A DNA stretch of 64,000 nucleotides from Acinetobacter terrae. Lineage in GTDB: Bacteria; Pseudomonadota; Gammaproteobacteria; Pseudomonadales; Moraxellaceae. Positions 8,948 to 17,286 of this stretch are shown here, one piece after another. Where the stretch lies: positions 1-64,000 of the forward strand of contig NZ_JABERI010000041.1 in assembly GCF_013004375.1 (NCBI RefSeq). Reading direction: 5' to 3'. Every line of letters starts with the position of its first letter. Position 1 is the first letter of the stretch. The notes under the pieces were generated by a model, which saw only the letters and a program-made list of their open reading frames with translations, made no database searches and was not told the DNA's origin. The translations under genes were made by a program, and so were the position numbers.

Positions 8948-10129
8948 TTAGGCTGCTGTATGTTTGCGATCTACAAATAATTTATAAAAAACCAAACTTA
9001 ATGCCGTGATCAATGCACAGAGTAGATAGGCAAAGCTGTAGCCCTGATGAGCAATCACCATACCCAGCAAGATTGAACCAATTGCAATACCGATGTCATA
9101 ACAGGTAAAGAAAGTTGAGGTTGCATGCCCAATTCGATTTTTCGGTGAATGCTGAATGGAAATGGTTTGCAAGCAGGGTTGAGCTGAACCAAAGCCCATA
9201 CCGACAAATACCGCAGCAATCATCAATCCAGTCACGCTATTGATTTGACTTAGAACAATCAGCCCAATCGAAAATAGCGCAATCGCAGGGTAAACTACAA
9301 AATTTGGCCCTTTACGATCATAAATTTTCCCAGTGATGGGTCGCAAACTCATCATCGAAATCGCAAAGACCACAAAGAATAAACTGGCATAAGCAAGTAA
9401 ATTTTTTGATTCGGCAAAAGTCGAAATGAAGGACATGATACTGGCATAAGAAAAAGAGACGATCATTGCCATGACCGAGACGGGCAAGGCTTTCTTTTCA
9501 ACAAAATCATGAACAGATAATTTCCGTTTAACGGTTTCAACTTGATTTTTTATGGTTTCTTGAATTGGGATCAGGAAGCAAAATGCAAACCCTAAACAAA
9601 TAATGCCGGCTAAAATCGCTGCAACCATTTGATAAGAAAGTTGCTGAATCAAGGTCAGACCAATTAATGGACCCAGCACAATCCCCAAGTTGACTGACAT
9701 GACAAAATATCCCATGCCTTCACCCTTACGGTTTGCAGGAATAAAGTCATTGGCAATCGGGACGGTAACCGTGGTTAAAATACTAAACCAGATACCATGA
9801 AACAGGCGGATCACTAAAAGAAAAGTCAGATTATCTGCAAAAATATAGGCAAATGAAAAAAGACAGAACAAAGTCTCTGAAATATAAAGCGCTTTTTTTC
9901 GTCCAATTTTCTCGATAATTAAACCACTGAAAGGACGAACTGCAATCGATGAGGCCATAAATAGCGTCATGGCTAAACCCGCTTGCGCTAAAGTTCCATG
10001 TAATTCATTTAAAATATAAATAGGTAAAATTGTGGTTTGTGCAAAATAAAATATAAACAAAAACAGATTATTGGCTAGACACAGAATAAAGGACTTATTC
10101 CATAACTGTTGTGCATTTACAGGCGACAT
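8948..10129 (-). CDS. MFS transporter
   Basis: 393 aa with about 12 hydrophobic segments, the usual major facilitator length. The loop 2-3 motif appears as RPFSGLIIEKIGRKK. These proteins move small solutes or drugs with a proton gradient across the inner membrane. The overall look is of the drug/sugar efflux type (YfcJ/YhhS-like), but the substrate is unknown. AGG precedes the ATG by about 7 bases. No regulator is directly attached, so context does not help. Confidence 0.85.
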   Translation of the reverse strand: MSPVNAQQLWNKSFILCLANNLFLFIFYFAQTTILPIYILNELHGTLAQAGLAMTLFMASSIAVRPFSGLIIEKIGRKKALYISETLFCLFSFAYIFADNLTFLLVIRLFHGIWFSILTTVTVPIANDFIPANRKGEGMGYFVMSVNLGIVLGPLIGLTLIQQLSYQMVAAILAGIICLGFAFCFLIPIQETIKNQVETVKRKLSVHDFVEKKALPVSVMAMIVSFSYASIMSFISTFAESKNLLAYASLFFVVFAISMMSLRPITGKIYDRKGPNFVVYPAIALFSIGLIVLSQINSVTGLMIAAVFVGMGFGSAQPCLQTISIQHSPKNRIGHATSTFFTCYDIGIAIGSILLGMVIAHQGYSFAYLLCALITALSLVFYKLFVDRKHTAA

Positions 10130-10446
10130 AATTTACCTAGATCCATAAGAGATAGACGATTCATCGGGCTTATCGAGGCAATTATTTTTGTGAGCCAGGA
10201 AAATGATTTTTATAATGATTAAAGACAAGTCAGATCATCGTTAGATTGTATAAATTTTAGATGATTATTTTTGAAAAGTATAGTTTATCAAGAATAAAAC
10301 ATCTTAATTAATTTTATTCTGTGGTTTTATTTATTATTAATCTCATATTGTGATTTTTAGATGTGATATTTTCATATCTGACTGTTGTTGGCTTAAAATA
10401 AAAAAATCAGCCCTAAAGACTGATTTTTTTATGGATATAAACAGGA
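10130..10446. other. 317-base gap holding only a terminator
   Basis: AT-rich spacer upstream of the MFS gene. Apart from the hairpin at 10401-10430 I see no gene or repeat. Confidence 0.5.
10401..10430 (-). terminator. terminator after gcvH
   Basis: AAAAAATCAG / CTGATTTTTTT stem with a 9-base loop. It lies 17 bases past the gcvH stop in the direction of transcription, with a T-run on the minus strand from the left A-run. Confidence 0.75.
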
Positions 10447-10821
10447 TTATAAACCTGCTTCATATTCACTGCTTGAAAGTAACTTTTCTACATCCGCCAT
10501 ATTATTTGGCTTAATTTTATAAATCCAGCCCTTGCCATACGGATCATCATTCACAAAGTCAGGATCATCTTCAAGCTCTGGATTCACTTCAACCACTTCG
10601 CCTGAAACAGGTGCATGAATATCAGAAGCTGTTTTAACCGACTCCACCACACCTGCCTGTTCACCGGCAGTGATTTGCTGGCCTACTTCAGGTGCTTCCA
10701 CATAGACTAAATCGCCTAAAGCATCCTGTGCATGGTCGGAAATACCGGTAACAACCAGATCACCTTCAATTTTGACCCATTCGTGAGTACTGGCGTACTT
10801 TAATTCTGAAGGGTGATTCAT
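10447..10821 (-). CDS. gcvH: glycine cleavage system H protein
   Basis: 124 aa from ATG 10821, where AAAGGAG lies at ideal spacing; an in-frame ATG 8 codons upstream is less likely. GcvH carries the lipoyl arm that shuttles the methylamine group between GcvP, GcvT and GcvL. The lipoylated lysine is K63 in [17 protein letters not shown]. No gcvT or gcvP gene is beside it, so it is an orphan at this locus. It may also serve as a lipoyl relay to other lipoyl enzymes, as shown for some GcvH proteins, but that is not visible here. Confidence 0.93.
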   Translation of the reverse strand: MNHPSELKYASTHEWVKIEGDLVVTGISDHAQDALGDLVYVEAPEVGQQITAGEQAGVVESVKTASDIHAPVSGEVVEVNPELEDDPDFVNDDPYGKGWIYKIKPNNMADVEKLLSSSEYEAGL

Positions 10822-10892
10822 TGATGACTCCTTTAAAATATTCAAATCATTTTTGCCATGTTTTATACAGGTTTTTTGATAAAAACAAAAGT

Positions 10893-11921
10893 TTATAAAT
10901 AAGGATCTTTACGCCAGTTGCTTGGACTACGACCACTCCAGCGTTTAAATGCCCGGCTAAAATTGGCCACATCACTATAGCCAAGTTCATCGGCAATCAA
11001 CTCTAGGGTGTAATCCGTCCGAGAAAGCAGCGATGTTGCATGACGATAACGCACTTCATCCACGATGGTTGAAAAGGAAGTACCTTCGGCAGCCAATTGG
11101 CGTTTTAAAGTCCGATCTGACATATGCAATCGATCTGCGACATTTTCGATACTTAAATAATGCTGTTCCGAATTGGTCAAAATATCACGCACCCGCATGG
11201 CCAAACGTCGGCGTTCACCTAATGCCGAGAGTTCAGCTTCACATTGGTTAATCGCAATCTGGCTGGCAAGGGGGTCAGCATTGACCATTTTTAAACTCAG
11301 GTATTTTTTATCAAAACTTGAGAGTAAATGAGGTTGTTCAAAACGGAAAGTATGCGATGGAAATTTTGTCATATAACGCTCAAAACCGGGTGGTTTTGGG
11401 AAATCAAAATCAATCTCGCCAGATAAATCATCACAACCGGTTAATGCTTTGGCCATGGTAATAATGCCAAAGGTCAAAGCAATGGCAATTTCAGTGCGCA
11501 AAGGCTCAATATCAAAATCACATTGCAATTGCAGCGTGGCTTTGTCACCAAAAGTGGAAAAATAAAGCTGTAAAAAGGGCAGACGGAGCTGAATAAAGCG
11601 GTTGGCCAAGACCAGGGCATCGCTAATATCATGTGCAGTCATGATGGCATAGCCAATAAAGCCATGAATGGAAATCCGCATTTGGGTACCCAAATGAAAA
11701 CCCAGCGTCGGTTCACCGGTTAAACGTAATGCGTGTTTCACCAGTTCATTTGCAACAGGCGTTGGAATGCGAAAATTTGGCTCTGCCAGTTGTTCACTGC
11801 TTAAATTAAAAGGGGTAAACAATGCTTCTGCGTTGTAGCCCCAACGTGACACCACATCTAACAGGAGCAGACCGTAAACCCCGGGTATCCCTTGATCTTG
11901 TCTTGGAGAAATCGTTTTCAT
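10893..11921 (-). CDS. AraC family transcriptional regulator
   Basis: 342 aa. The N-terminal two-thirds match the arabinose-binding-like domain of the OruR/ArgR-type AraC group ([29 protein letters not shown]). Residues from about 235 form the double helix-turn-helix, including [20 protein letters not shown] and [20 protein letters not shown]. It probably senses a small metabolite and controls catabolic or lipid genes. Its target could be the adjacent MaoC-type gene 111 bases away on the same strand, but nothing proves it. Confidence 0.88.
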   Translation of the reverse strand: MKTISPRQDQGIPGVYGLLLLDVVSRWGYNAEALFTPFNLSSEQLAEPNFRIPTPVANELVKHALRLTGEPTLGFHLGTQMRISIHGFIGYAIMTAHDISDALVLANRFIQLRLPFLQLYFSTFGDKATLQLQCDFDIEPLRTEIAIALTFGIITMAKALTGCDDLSGEIDFDFPKPPGFERYMTKFPSHTFRFEQPHLLSSFDKKYLSLKMVNADPLASQIAINQCEAELSALGERRRLAMRVRDILTNSEQHYLSIENVADRLHMSDRTLKRQLAAEGTSFSTIVDEVRYRHATSLLSRTDYTLELIADELGYSDVANFSRAFKRWSGRSPSNWRKDPYL

Positions 11922-11998
11922 GCGCTATCCATTGCACTTAGTCGTTTTTTCTATTTGTTGATTTTTCATATTGGCATGAAAAGAAACAGCATTCTATT

Positions 11999-12017
11999 AA
12001 AATTGTTCGACAATTTT
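11999..12017 (-). terminator. weak hairpin after the MaoC gene
   Basis: AAAATTGT-TCG-ACAATTTT, 8 base pairs, all but two A-T or T-A. It is 15 bases past the stop of the minus-strand gene. It lacks a GC core, so termination may be partial. Confidence 0.35.
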
Positions 12018-12032
12018 TTCAAACTGCGTAAA

Positions 12033-12482
12033 TTAAACAGGTTTAAATTCCTTTTTAAAGACCACGATTTTCGTTGTAGAGATAAGCAGTACATCATTAT
12101 TTTGATTCAGTGCCTGAGTCACATAGCTCACTATAGCGCGGTCAGTTTTGGTTTTTGATGGCGTAATTGCAACAATTTCAACTTCAACATGAACTTTATC
12201 GCCAGGACGAGTCGGTCGTGGCCAGCGCAAGTTGGATTCTGAACCAATCAGGCCATAAGCCACCGGAAAACATTCTGTCCATAAACGCATGGTCACGGCA
12301 CAGGTATGCCAACCACTTGCGGCAATCCCTTGAAAAATAGGATGCTCTTTAGCCTGATCTTCATCGGTATGGAAAACTTGTGGATCATAGGTATGCGCAA
12401 ATTGCTTGATTTCTTCCAGGGTCATTTCATATTCACGACTAATAAAACGATCACCGATTTTTATATCTTCTAAATACAGCAT
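12033..12482 (-). CDS. MaoC family dehydratase
   Basis: 149 aa from ATG 12482. It is a single hot-dog domain with the MaoC hydratase pattern: FAHTYDPQVFHTDEDQA, then AASGWHTCAVTMRL and the PTRPGDKVHVEVEI strand. Such enzymes hydrate or dehydrate enoyl-type CoA thioesters; the substrate is not predictable. The start codon shares one base with the stop of the upstream ABC exporter (TAATG), a sign of translational coupling. A longer version starting 22 codons upstream would lie within the exporter and is rejected. Confidence 0.85.
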   Translation of the reverse strand: MLYLEDIKIGDRFISREYEMTLEEIKQFAHTYDPQVFHTDEDQAKEHPIFQGIAASGWHTCAVTMRLWTECFPVAYGLIGSESNLRWPRPTRPGDKVHVEVEIVAITPSKTKTDRAIVSYVTQALNQNNDVLLISTTKIVVFKKEFKPV

Positions 12483-14335
12483 TAATGTGCTTCCTTTTTC
12501 TTCAATGCTTGTTGTTCTATCAAAAAACTGCCGGTTTGTCTTTGCCACAAATGCGCATAAATGCCATTCAGGGCCACAAGTTCATCATGCGTGCCTTGTT
12601 CCACAATTTTACCTTCATCTAGTACAACTAAACGGTCCATTTGGGCAATGGTGGACAGGCGATGGGCAATGGCAATAACGGTTTTACCTTCCATTAAGTC
12701 ATCTAGACTGGATTGAATGGCTGCCTCAACTTCGGAGTCTAAGGCGCTGGTCGCTTCATCTAAAATCAAGATCGGTGCATCTTTTAAAAATACCCGGGCA
12801 ATGGCTACGCGTTGACGTTGCCCACCAGAGAGTTTGACCCCACGTTCACCGACATAGGCTTCATAACCCGTTTTACCGCGTAAGTCGGTCAGCTGGGGAA
12901 TGAATTCTTCTGCTTTGGCTTTGCGAACAGCCTCAAACATTTCTTCATCGCTTGCTTGTGGGCGACCATATTTAATATTTTCAGCCACAGTGCGGTGCAA
13001 TAAAGAGGTATCTTGAGTCACCAAGGCAATGCTTTTACGCAAACTATCCTGAGTCACATCTTCAATGTTTTGACCGTCAATCAAAATACGCCCTTGGTTG
13101 AGCTCATAAAAATGCAGTAACAATTGAATCAGGGTTGATTTACCTGCACCAGAACGACCAACAATGCCAATTTTTTCACCCGGCTTGATGGTTAAATTTA
13201 AATGATCAATCACATTTTTATTGTTATAGGCAAAGCTGACATCTTCAAATTTGATTTCACCCTGTTGTACCTGTAAAGGCTTGGCATTTTCCTTGTCTTG
13301 AATGCTGATCGGGCGACCCATGGTTTTCATGCCATCTTGAATGGTGCCGACATTTTCAAATAGTGCTGAAGATTGCCACATCATAAACTCAGCGATGCTG
13401 TTGAGTTTTAATATCATCGCGGTAGTCGCAGCAATAATGCCCAGCTGAGCTTGCCCATTGATCCAGAGCCAAATCGCTGTCCCTAAAACACCTACATATA
13501 AAACCACACTGAGTAAATTAATGCTGATTTCATACCGAACCCCTAAGCGCATTTGCTTATAAACTGTGATCATGAAGCCTTGCATGGATTCTTTGGCATA
13601 CTGACTTTCACGACCTGCATGGGCAAACAGTTTCACGGTTTGAATATTGGTATAAGCATCCGTCACCCGACCAGTCATCACTGCACGTGCGTCAGCCTGT
13701 TTATTGGAAATTTGGCTTAAACGTGGAATGAAATAGCAGGCTGCAATAATAAACAGCACTAACCACAACATCAGTGGCAAAATAAGCAGAGGGGAAATTG
13801 CGCCCAGAACAAAACTGATGGTGACAAAGTAAATCAGCACATATGCAAGCATGTCTCCCAAAATTACCCAGAACTCACGTACCGCAAGCGAAGTTTGCAT
13901 GACTTTGGCAGATAAACGGCCGGCAAAATCATTATGGAAAAAATCTAGACTTTGCAGCAAAAGTAGGTTGTGAAAGCGCCAACGCAGGCGCATCGGGAAG
14001 GTGCTGTATAAAATTTGATGCTTGATAATCGATTGCATGCTGGCGAATAAAATATTGGCCAGCAGAATACCCGTCAAAAGGGTCAAATTTTGCGTATGTT
14101 CAGCTAAAAATGTTTCAGGTTGGCTCTTGCTCAACCAATTCACTAAATCGCCAATTTTTGCATACAGTACGGCTTCAAAACTTGCCGCTCCTGCAGTACA
14201 TAACACAAGTAACAGCAAATACCGGCGAACGCCTGTTGCAGCTTGCCATACAAAAGGGAAAAAACGCGTTGGAAGTGGTTCGTTTAAACCTTTGGTGGGA
14301 TAAGGATCGACCAGTTTTTCAAACCACTGCAACAT
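12482..14335 (-). CDS. ABC exporter, fused permease and ATPase
   Basis: 617 aa half-transporter. Six membrane segments occupy roughly residues 35-320. The ATPase follows, with Walker A GRSGAGKST, signature LSGGQRQRVAIARV, Walker B ILILDEATSALD and the His switch AIAHRLST. It would act as a homodimer exporting lipids, drugs or peptides (MsbA/multidrug type). GGAGTG precedes the ATG. It is the first gene of a two-gene unit with the MaoC protein. The real MsbA is normally linked to lpxK, which is not here, so lipid A export is not claimed. Confidence 0.9.
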   Translation of the reverse strand: MLQWFEKLVDPYPTKGLNEPLPTRFFPFVWQAATGVRRYLLLLVLCTAGAASFEAVLYAKIGDLVNWLSKSQPETFLAEHTQNLTLLTGILLANILFASMQSIIKHQILYSTFPMRLRWRFHNLLLLQSLDFFHNDFAGRLSAKVMQTSLAVREFWVILGDMLAYVLIYFVTISFVLGAISPLLILPLMLWLVLFIIAACYFIPRLSQISNKQADARAVMTGRVTDAYTNIQTVKLFAHAGRESQYAKESMQGFMITVYKQMRLGVRYEISINLLSVVLYVGVLGTAIWLWINGQAQLGIIAATTAMILKLNSIAEFMMWQSSALFENVGTIQDGMKTMGRPISIQDKENAKPLQVQQGEIKFEDVSFAYNNKNVIDHLNLTIKPGEKIGIVGRSGAGKSTLIQLLLHFYELNQGRILIDGQNIEDVTQDSLRKSIALVTQDTSLLHRTVAENIKYGRPQASDEEMFEAVRKAKAEEFIPQLTDLRGKTGYEAYVGERGVKLSGGQRQRVAIARVFLKDAPILILDEATSALDSEVEAAIQSSLDDLMEGKTVIAIAHRLSTIAQMDRLVVLDEGKIVEQGTHDELVALNGIYAHLWQRQTGSFLIEQQALKKKEAH

Positions 14336-14849
14336 TGCTTACACTCCATTTGGTTAAAACGATTTAATATCGGTATTATGCAATTTTTCCAGTATAAACA
14401 ATATTCTATATTAACGTTGAAAGCCTGTTTGAATAAGTGTCAACAAGCATCTATGCATTAAACCTGTTTATGTTTAGACCCTGAATGACGCCATACTGGA
14501 AAACGGTTGAGATGTAAATTTTCTGGTAACAGTTCCTACAACACAACTTTTAGATGGTATTTTAAGATACCGCATTGAAATTCGCATCAATCATAAAGAC
14601 TAACCTGAATACAAAGAGAGTCAAACTTTTAGCCCATGATGCAAGTCAGAAAATTGGCTTAAAAATGTGAAATCGAAATTGAAGTCAACCAATTATTCTA
14701 TATGACGATCAATATGAAAAATATGAAATGAACGGATGCTATTAAGCTTTACCTCAGCAAAGCAGGTGATGTAGAGAGTAAATCAAAAATGAATACACTT
14801 AATTTAATGAAAAGATTTCCTGTTTCCAAGAAGTTTATCATGAAATTAA

Positions 14850-14990
14850 ATCGTATGGATTTATCAGATCATGGGGGGCTACGAAAAGTATATTTATCTA
14901 AAATTAGGTTTTGATCCTATTTAACCTCGTATGATCCAGCATGAACTTTTGCAGATCCCTAGCTTTTTCGTACAAGCATCCGTTATGTAG
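14850..14990 (+). pseudogene. remnant of a decayed gene, possibly an acetyltransferase
   Basis: One frame reads IVWIYQIMGGYEKYIYLKLG then FDPI, a TAA at 14922-14924, and then PRMIQHELLQIPSFFVQASV before TAG 14988-14990. The YLKLGFDP string resembles the end of GNAT-type acetyltransferases, but the match is short. No start codon or ribosome site is present, and the frame is closed upstream by TAA at 14847. Confidence 0.4.
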
Positions 14991-15259
14991 GAATACTTAG
15001 CGACTTAAATAAAGCTGCATAAGAATTTTAGTCTGTCTTAGGAAAACAAGAGGAGTTTATTATTTTTACGGTATATTTATTAAAATAAAAAAAACAATAA
15101 CTTAAAATGAAATACGTATGCACAGAAAGTGCATCAGAACATTGTGTAACATTGCTTTATTGTGTGGAACATTTCTTGATTATTATTGTACTTTTAGTAA
15201 TAAATGTTAATAAAGTCGCAATATATTTTTTGTAGATCAATCAGATATATTTATCAGGC

Positions 15260-15346
15260 TTACATTGAAGGAAATTGAAACAGATGTAGGCTTGGTGAAT
15301 AAAATATAAGGAGTAGAGTTAATAAAGTCGTGATTAGTACGGTATA
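15260..15346 (+). promoter_or_regulatory. duplicated promoter/leader block, copy A
   Basis: TTACATTGAAGGAAATTGAA... is about 80% identical over its first 30 bases to 16834-16863, and both copies end with a GTCGTGAT block. It contains TTGAAA (15275-15280) and TAAAAT (15300-15305), a rather wide 19-base spacing. It lies directly upstream of the small Gln-rich gene at 15373. The shared block suggests joint regulation of the two small genes. Confidence 0.5.
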
Positions 15347-15372
15347 TACCAAACTGTAAGAGGTAAATATAA

Positions 15373-15507
15373 ATGACTACTCGAGAACCAGTTCAACAGA
15401 ACCCGAAAAAACAACCAAACCAACAACAGCAACAACAAAACCCGCAAAAGCAACCCAACCAACAAAACGACCATCAACAAGAACATCCGCATAAACAACA
15501 GAAATAA
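15373..15507 (+). CDS. small Gln/Asn/Pro-rich disordered protein
   Basis: 44 aa. About a third of the residues are Gln, with runs such as NQQQQQQNPQKQPNQQN, plus Pro, Lys and His. There is no hydrophobic core, so it should be disordered and very soluble, like a hydrophilin. AAGAGG lies about 10 bases upstream of the ATG. The gene shares its upstream block with 16950-17087, whose product is also Gln/Pro-rich. Stress or desiccation protection is a guess from composition only. Confidence 0.6.
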   Translation: MTTREPVQQNPKKQPNQQQQQQNPQKQPNQQNDHQQEHPHKQQK

Positions 15508-15570
15508 AACTTTGATCTACTATCTTGAATATTAATTGTTATTCATGATTTTTCCTGTGTTCAAAGTTTT
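15506..15570 (+). terminator. possible long-loop hairpin after the Gln-rich gene
   Basis: AAAACTTTGA (15506-15515) and TTCAAAGTTTT (15560-15570) can pair across a 44-base loop. It overlaps the stop codon of the preceding gene. The stem is AT-rich, so its role is uncertain. Confidence 0.25.
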
Positions 15571-15635
15571 CTTAGATTTATAGTTTAATTATTTCATTTC
15601 TATTTATCCTTATTTATCAAAAAGGGAAGAATAAT

Positions 15636-15806
15636 ATGAACTCAAAAGATGTAAAAATCATAATCGGTGTCATCGTCGCTGTAATAATTGTAGTCATTCT
15701 TTATTCCCTATATGACAGAAATAAAGATGAAAACATGGGAAATTTGAAGAATGAGCAAGGTAATACACTGCTTAGCCCTATGCACAAGATAAGTTCAAGC
15801 GCGTAG
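15636..15806 (+). CDS. small single-pass membrane protein, possibly frameshifted
   Basis: 56 aa with AAGGGAAG just upstream of the ATG. Residues 7-25 form one hydrophobic helix (VKIIIGVIVAVIIVVILYSL), followed by a charged tail. The frame ends at TAG 15804, but the next frame over reads YAQDKFKRVDQYDNAKDDHK to a stop at 15839-15841, which looks like the natural hydrophilic C-terminus. A single missing base near 15779 would join them. Either the gene is frameshifted here or the tail is chance. Confidence 0.55.
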   Translation: MNSKDVKIIIGVIVAVIIVVILYSLYDRNKDENMGNLKNEQGNTLLSPMHKISSSA

Positions 15807-15945
15807 ACCAATACGATAATGCGAAAGATGATCACAAGTAATGAATTTAAATTAGATGCTTTTTTGAATATAGAAACTCCATAAGTGAAACTGGCTAGAA
15901 CAAGTCAATGTCCCTAAACACAATATTGTTATAAGGAGAAAAAAG

Positions 15946-16437
15946 ATGGCGAATTCTGATGAAGATCGTATCAAAAACAATCCAAATACTGATGAGGATG
16001 ATTCACACCCCGTGGGAACAGGTATAGGCGCAGCAAGTGCTGCCGCTGCAGGTGCCGCGATCGGTAGTGTGGGCGGTCCAGTAGGAGCTATAGTTGGTGG
16101 GACAGTAGGTGCAATAGTGGGTGGAGTAGCCGGCCATGCAGCAGGTGAAGCGATGGACCCCACTGTTGAAGATACTTATTGGCGTGAAAACAGTATTCAT
16201 CAACCTTATTATCAGTCCACACAAAATACTTATCCTGATTTGGACTATGATCGAGATTATCGGCATGCCTATCGTGTAGGTTATGAGGATTTATCCGCAT
16301 ATGATTCAACCAAAAGGTTTGAAGATGTAGAGCCAGATCTTCGTACGAAATGGGAAAGAGCAAAAGCAGAATCTCGCCTATCCTGGGAAGAGGCTAAACA
16401 TGCTTCACGTGATGCATGGAATCGTTTACGTCCCTAG
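15946..16437 (+). CDS. glycine-zipper domain protein with charged C-terminal half
   Basis: 163 aa with AAGGAGAAAAAAG before the ATG. Residues about 24-70 are an Ala/Gly glycine zipper ([20 protein letters not shown] followed by more GxxxG repeats), a membrane-associating element. The remainder is very acidic and aromatic with a Trp/Glu/Lys/Arg-rich end ([20 protein letters not shown]). The tail resembles hydrophilin-like stress proteins seen in Acinetobacter. The combination suggests an envelope or stress protein; no exact family is claimed. Confidence 0.75.
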   Translation: MANSDEDRIKNNPNTDEDDSHPVGTGIGAASAAAAGAAIGSVGGPVGAIVGGTVGAIVGGVAGHAAGEAMDPTVEDTYWRENSIHQPYYQSTQNTYPDLDYDRDYRHAYRVGYEDLSAYDSTKRFEDVEPDLRTKWERAKAESRLSWEEAKHASRDAWNRLRP

Positions 16438-16465
16438 CAGCTACTAAATAACCTCAATCATCTTA

Positions 16466-16503
16466 AAACCAATCTTTTTTAATTTTAAAAGGTTGGTTTT
16501 TTT
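16466..16503 (+). terminator. terminator after the glycine-zipper gene
   Basis: 13-base-pair stem AAACCAATCTTTT / AAAAGGTTGGTTT with one wobble, followed by a T-run. Confidence 0.8.
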
Positions 16504-16833
16504 GATCGCGTATTCGATGTAAAAGTTGAATCATATTTTGATCCGAATGTTTTTTAATAGTTCTCAAGTGATGGCTAATTTTTGCAAGTTCATTTAGGCA
16601 CGTTAAGACACACACGTTAATAGCCGCCTCTGTATATACAGCATTTATTCACTCGCTCTCACCGTAAAAAAATATCAAATTTGCATCCTTCATTAAGCAA
16701 TGAATTAAAAATAAGTAAAGGTTTTTTGATTATAAATAGGGGGCACAATGTTAAAGATAAGTGAGTTCAAGTAATGATTATGGATGTAGAGGGGACGGGA
16801 CAACGATGAATCAATAGTATGCAGTTATCTTAT

Positions 16834-16918
16834 TTACAATGAAAGAAATTGACACAGATTTAGAGTGAGAATAAGGCAAAAGAAAGAGTAAATTGATAGT
16901 GTCGTGATGAAGGCGATA
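16834..16918 (+). promoter_or_regulatory. duplicated promoter/leader block, copy B
   Basis: It holds TTGACA (16849-16854), a 17-base spacer and TAAGGC (16872-16877), a plausible sigma-70 promoter. The first 30 bases and the GTCGTGAT element match copy A at 15260-15346. It lies 31 bases upstream of the small gene at 16950. The rest of 16504-16833 shows no gene. Confidence 0.55.
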
Positions 16919-16949
16919 GAGATTCAAAATCTAAAGGAGGGAGTTAAAC

Positions 16950-17087
16950 ATGACCAATCAATCACAAAATCCACAACCTGACCAACCCACCCTACATATT
17001 GAACATACTCAACAGCCTGATGAAATAAAAGTGCCCAATCCGCCTAATCCACAGCCTGATCAACCGAATCAACATCTTCAACAGTAA
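16950..17087 (+). CDS. small Gln/Pro-rich disordered protein
   Basis: 45 aa, with a near-perfect Shine-Dalgarno AAAGGAGG 9 bases upstream of the ATG. It contains three near-repeats of QPDQP/QPDE type (NPQPDQP twice, QQPDE once) and ends in QHLQQ. It has no hydrophobic segment. It is a compositional relative of the 44-residue protein at 15373 and shares its upstream block. The strong ribosome site argues that it is truly expressed. Function unknown. Confidence 0.65.
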   Translation: MTNQSQNPQPDQPTLHIEHTQQPDEIKVPNPPNPQPDQPNQHLQQ

Positions 17088-17224
17088 AATTCCCGGAAGC
17101 AACTCGGTTAAGATCGTGCAAATTTATTCAGACAATAGATATGAAAACTTTGCCTAGAATCGTGAATCAGGTATTTAGAACTTATTAATTCAAAAATAAT
17201 AAATTAGAAAAATCAAAATCATAT

Positions 17225-17250
17225 AAAAAACCCTCGATTGAGGGTTTTTT
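17225..17250. terminator. bidirectional terminator
   Basis: AAAAAACCCTC-GATT-GAGGGTTTTTT, a perfect 11-base-pair stem with A- and T-runs on both sides, between the Gln/Pro-rich gene and the converging mechanosensitive channel gene. Confidence 0.9.
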
Positions 17251-17286
17251 AAGGTCATCATAAGTTCGTCATTTAAAATAAGTACC

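Larger units (their letters stand above)
14336..15372. other. 1-kb region without intact genes, containing decayed coding sequence
   Basis: All frames are interrupted. The right-hand third contains a recognisable remnant (14850-14990). The last 110 bases hold a promoter-like block shared with 16834-16918. The stretch 14400-14840 has protein-like fragments but no reading I can defend. Confidence 0.5.

Noticed and set aside
12482..12548. Upstream start for the MaoC protein
   Set aside because: It would add 22 residues read from inside the ABC exporter; the ATG at 12482 in a TAATG overlap is the natural start.
15852..16363. Three minus-strand ORFs opposite the glycine-zipper gene
   Set aside because: They are shadows of the Ala/Gly-rich coding strand; the Pro/Ala/Thr-rich and Cys/Tyr-rich compositions are artefacts of the codons read in reverse.
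16630..16641. CTGTATATACAG palindrome resembling a LexA box
   Set aside because: The CTG and CAG are only 6 bases apart, not 10 as in the LexA consensus, and Acinetobacter is not known for a standard LexA. No SOS gene is near.
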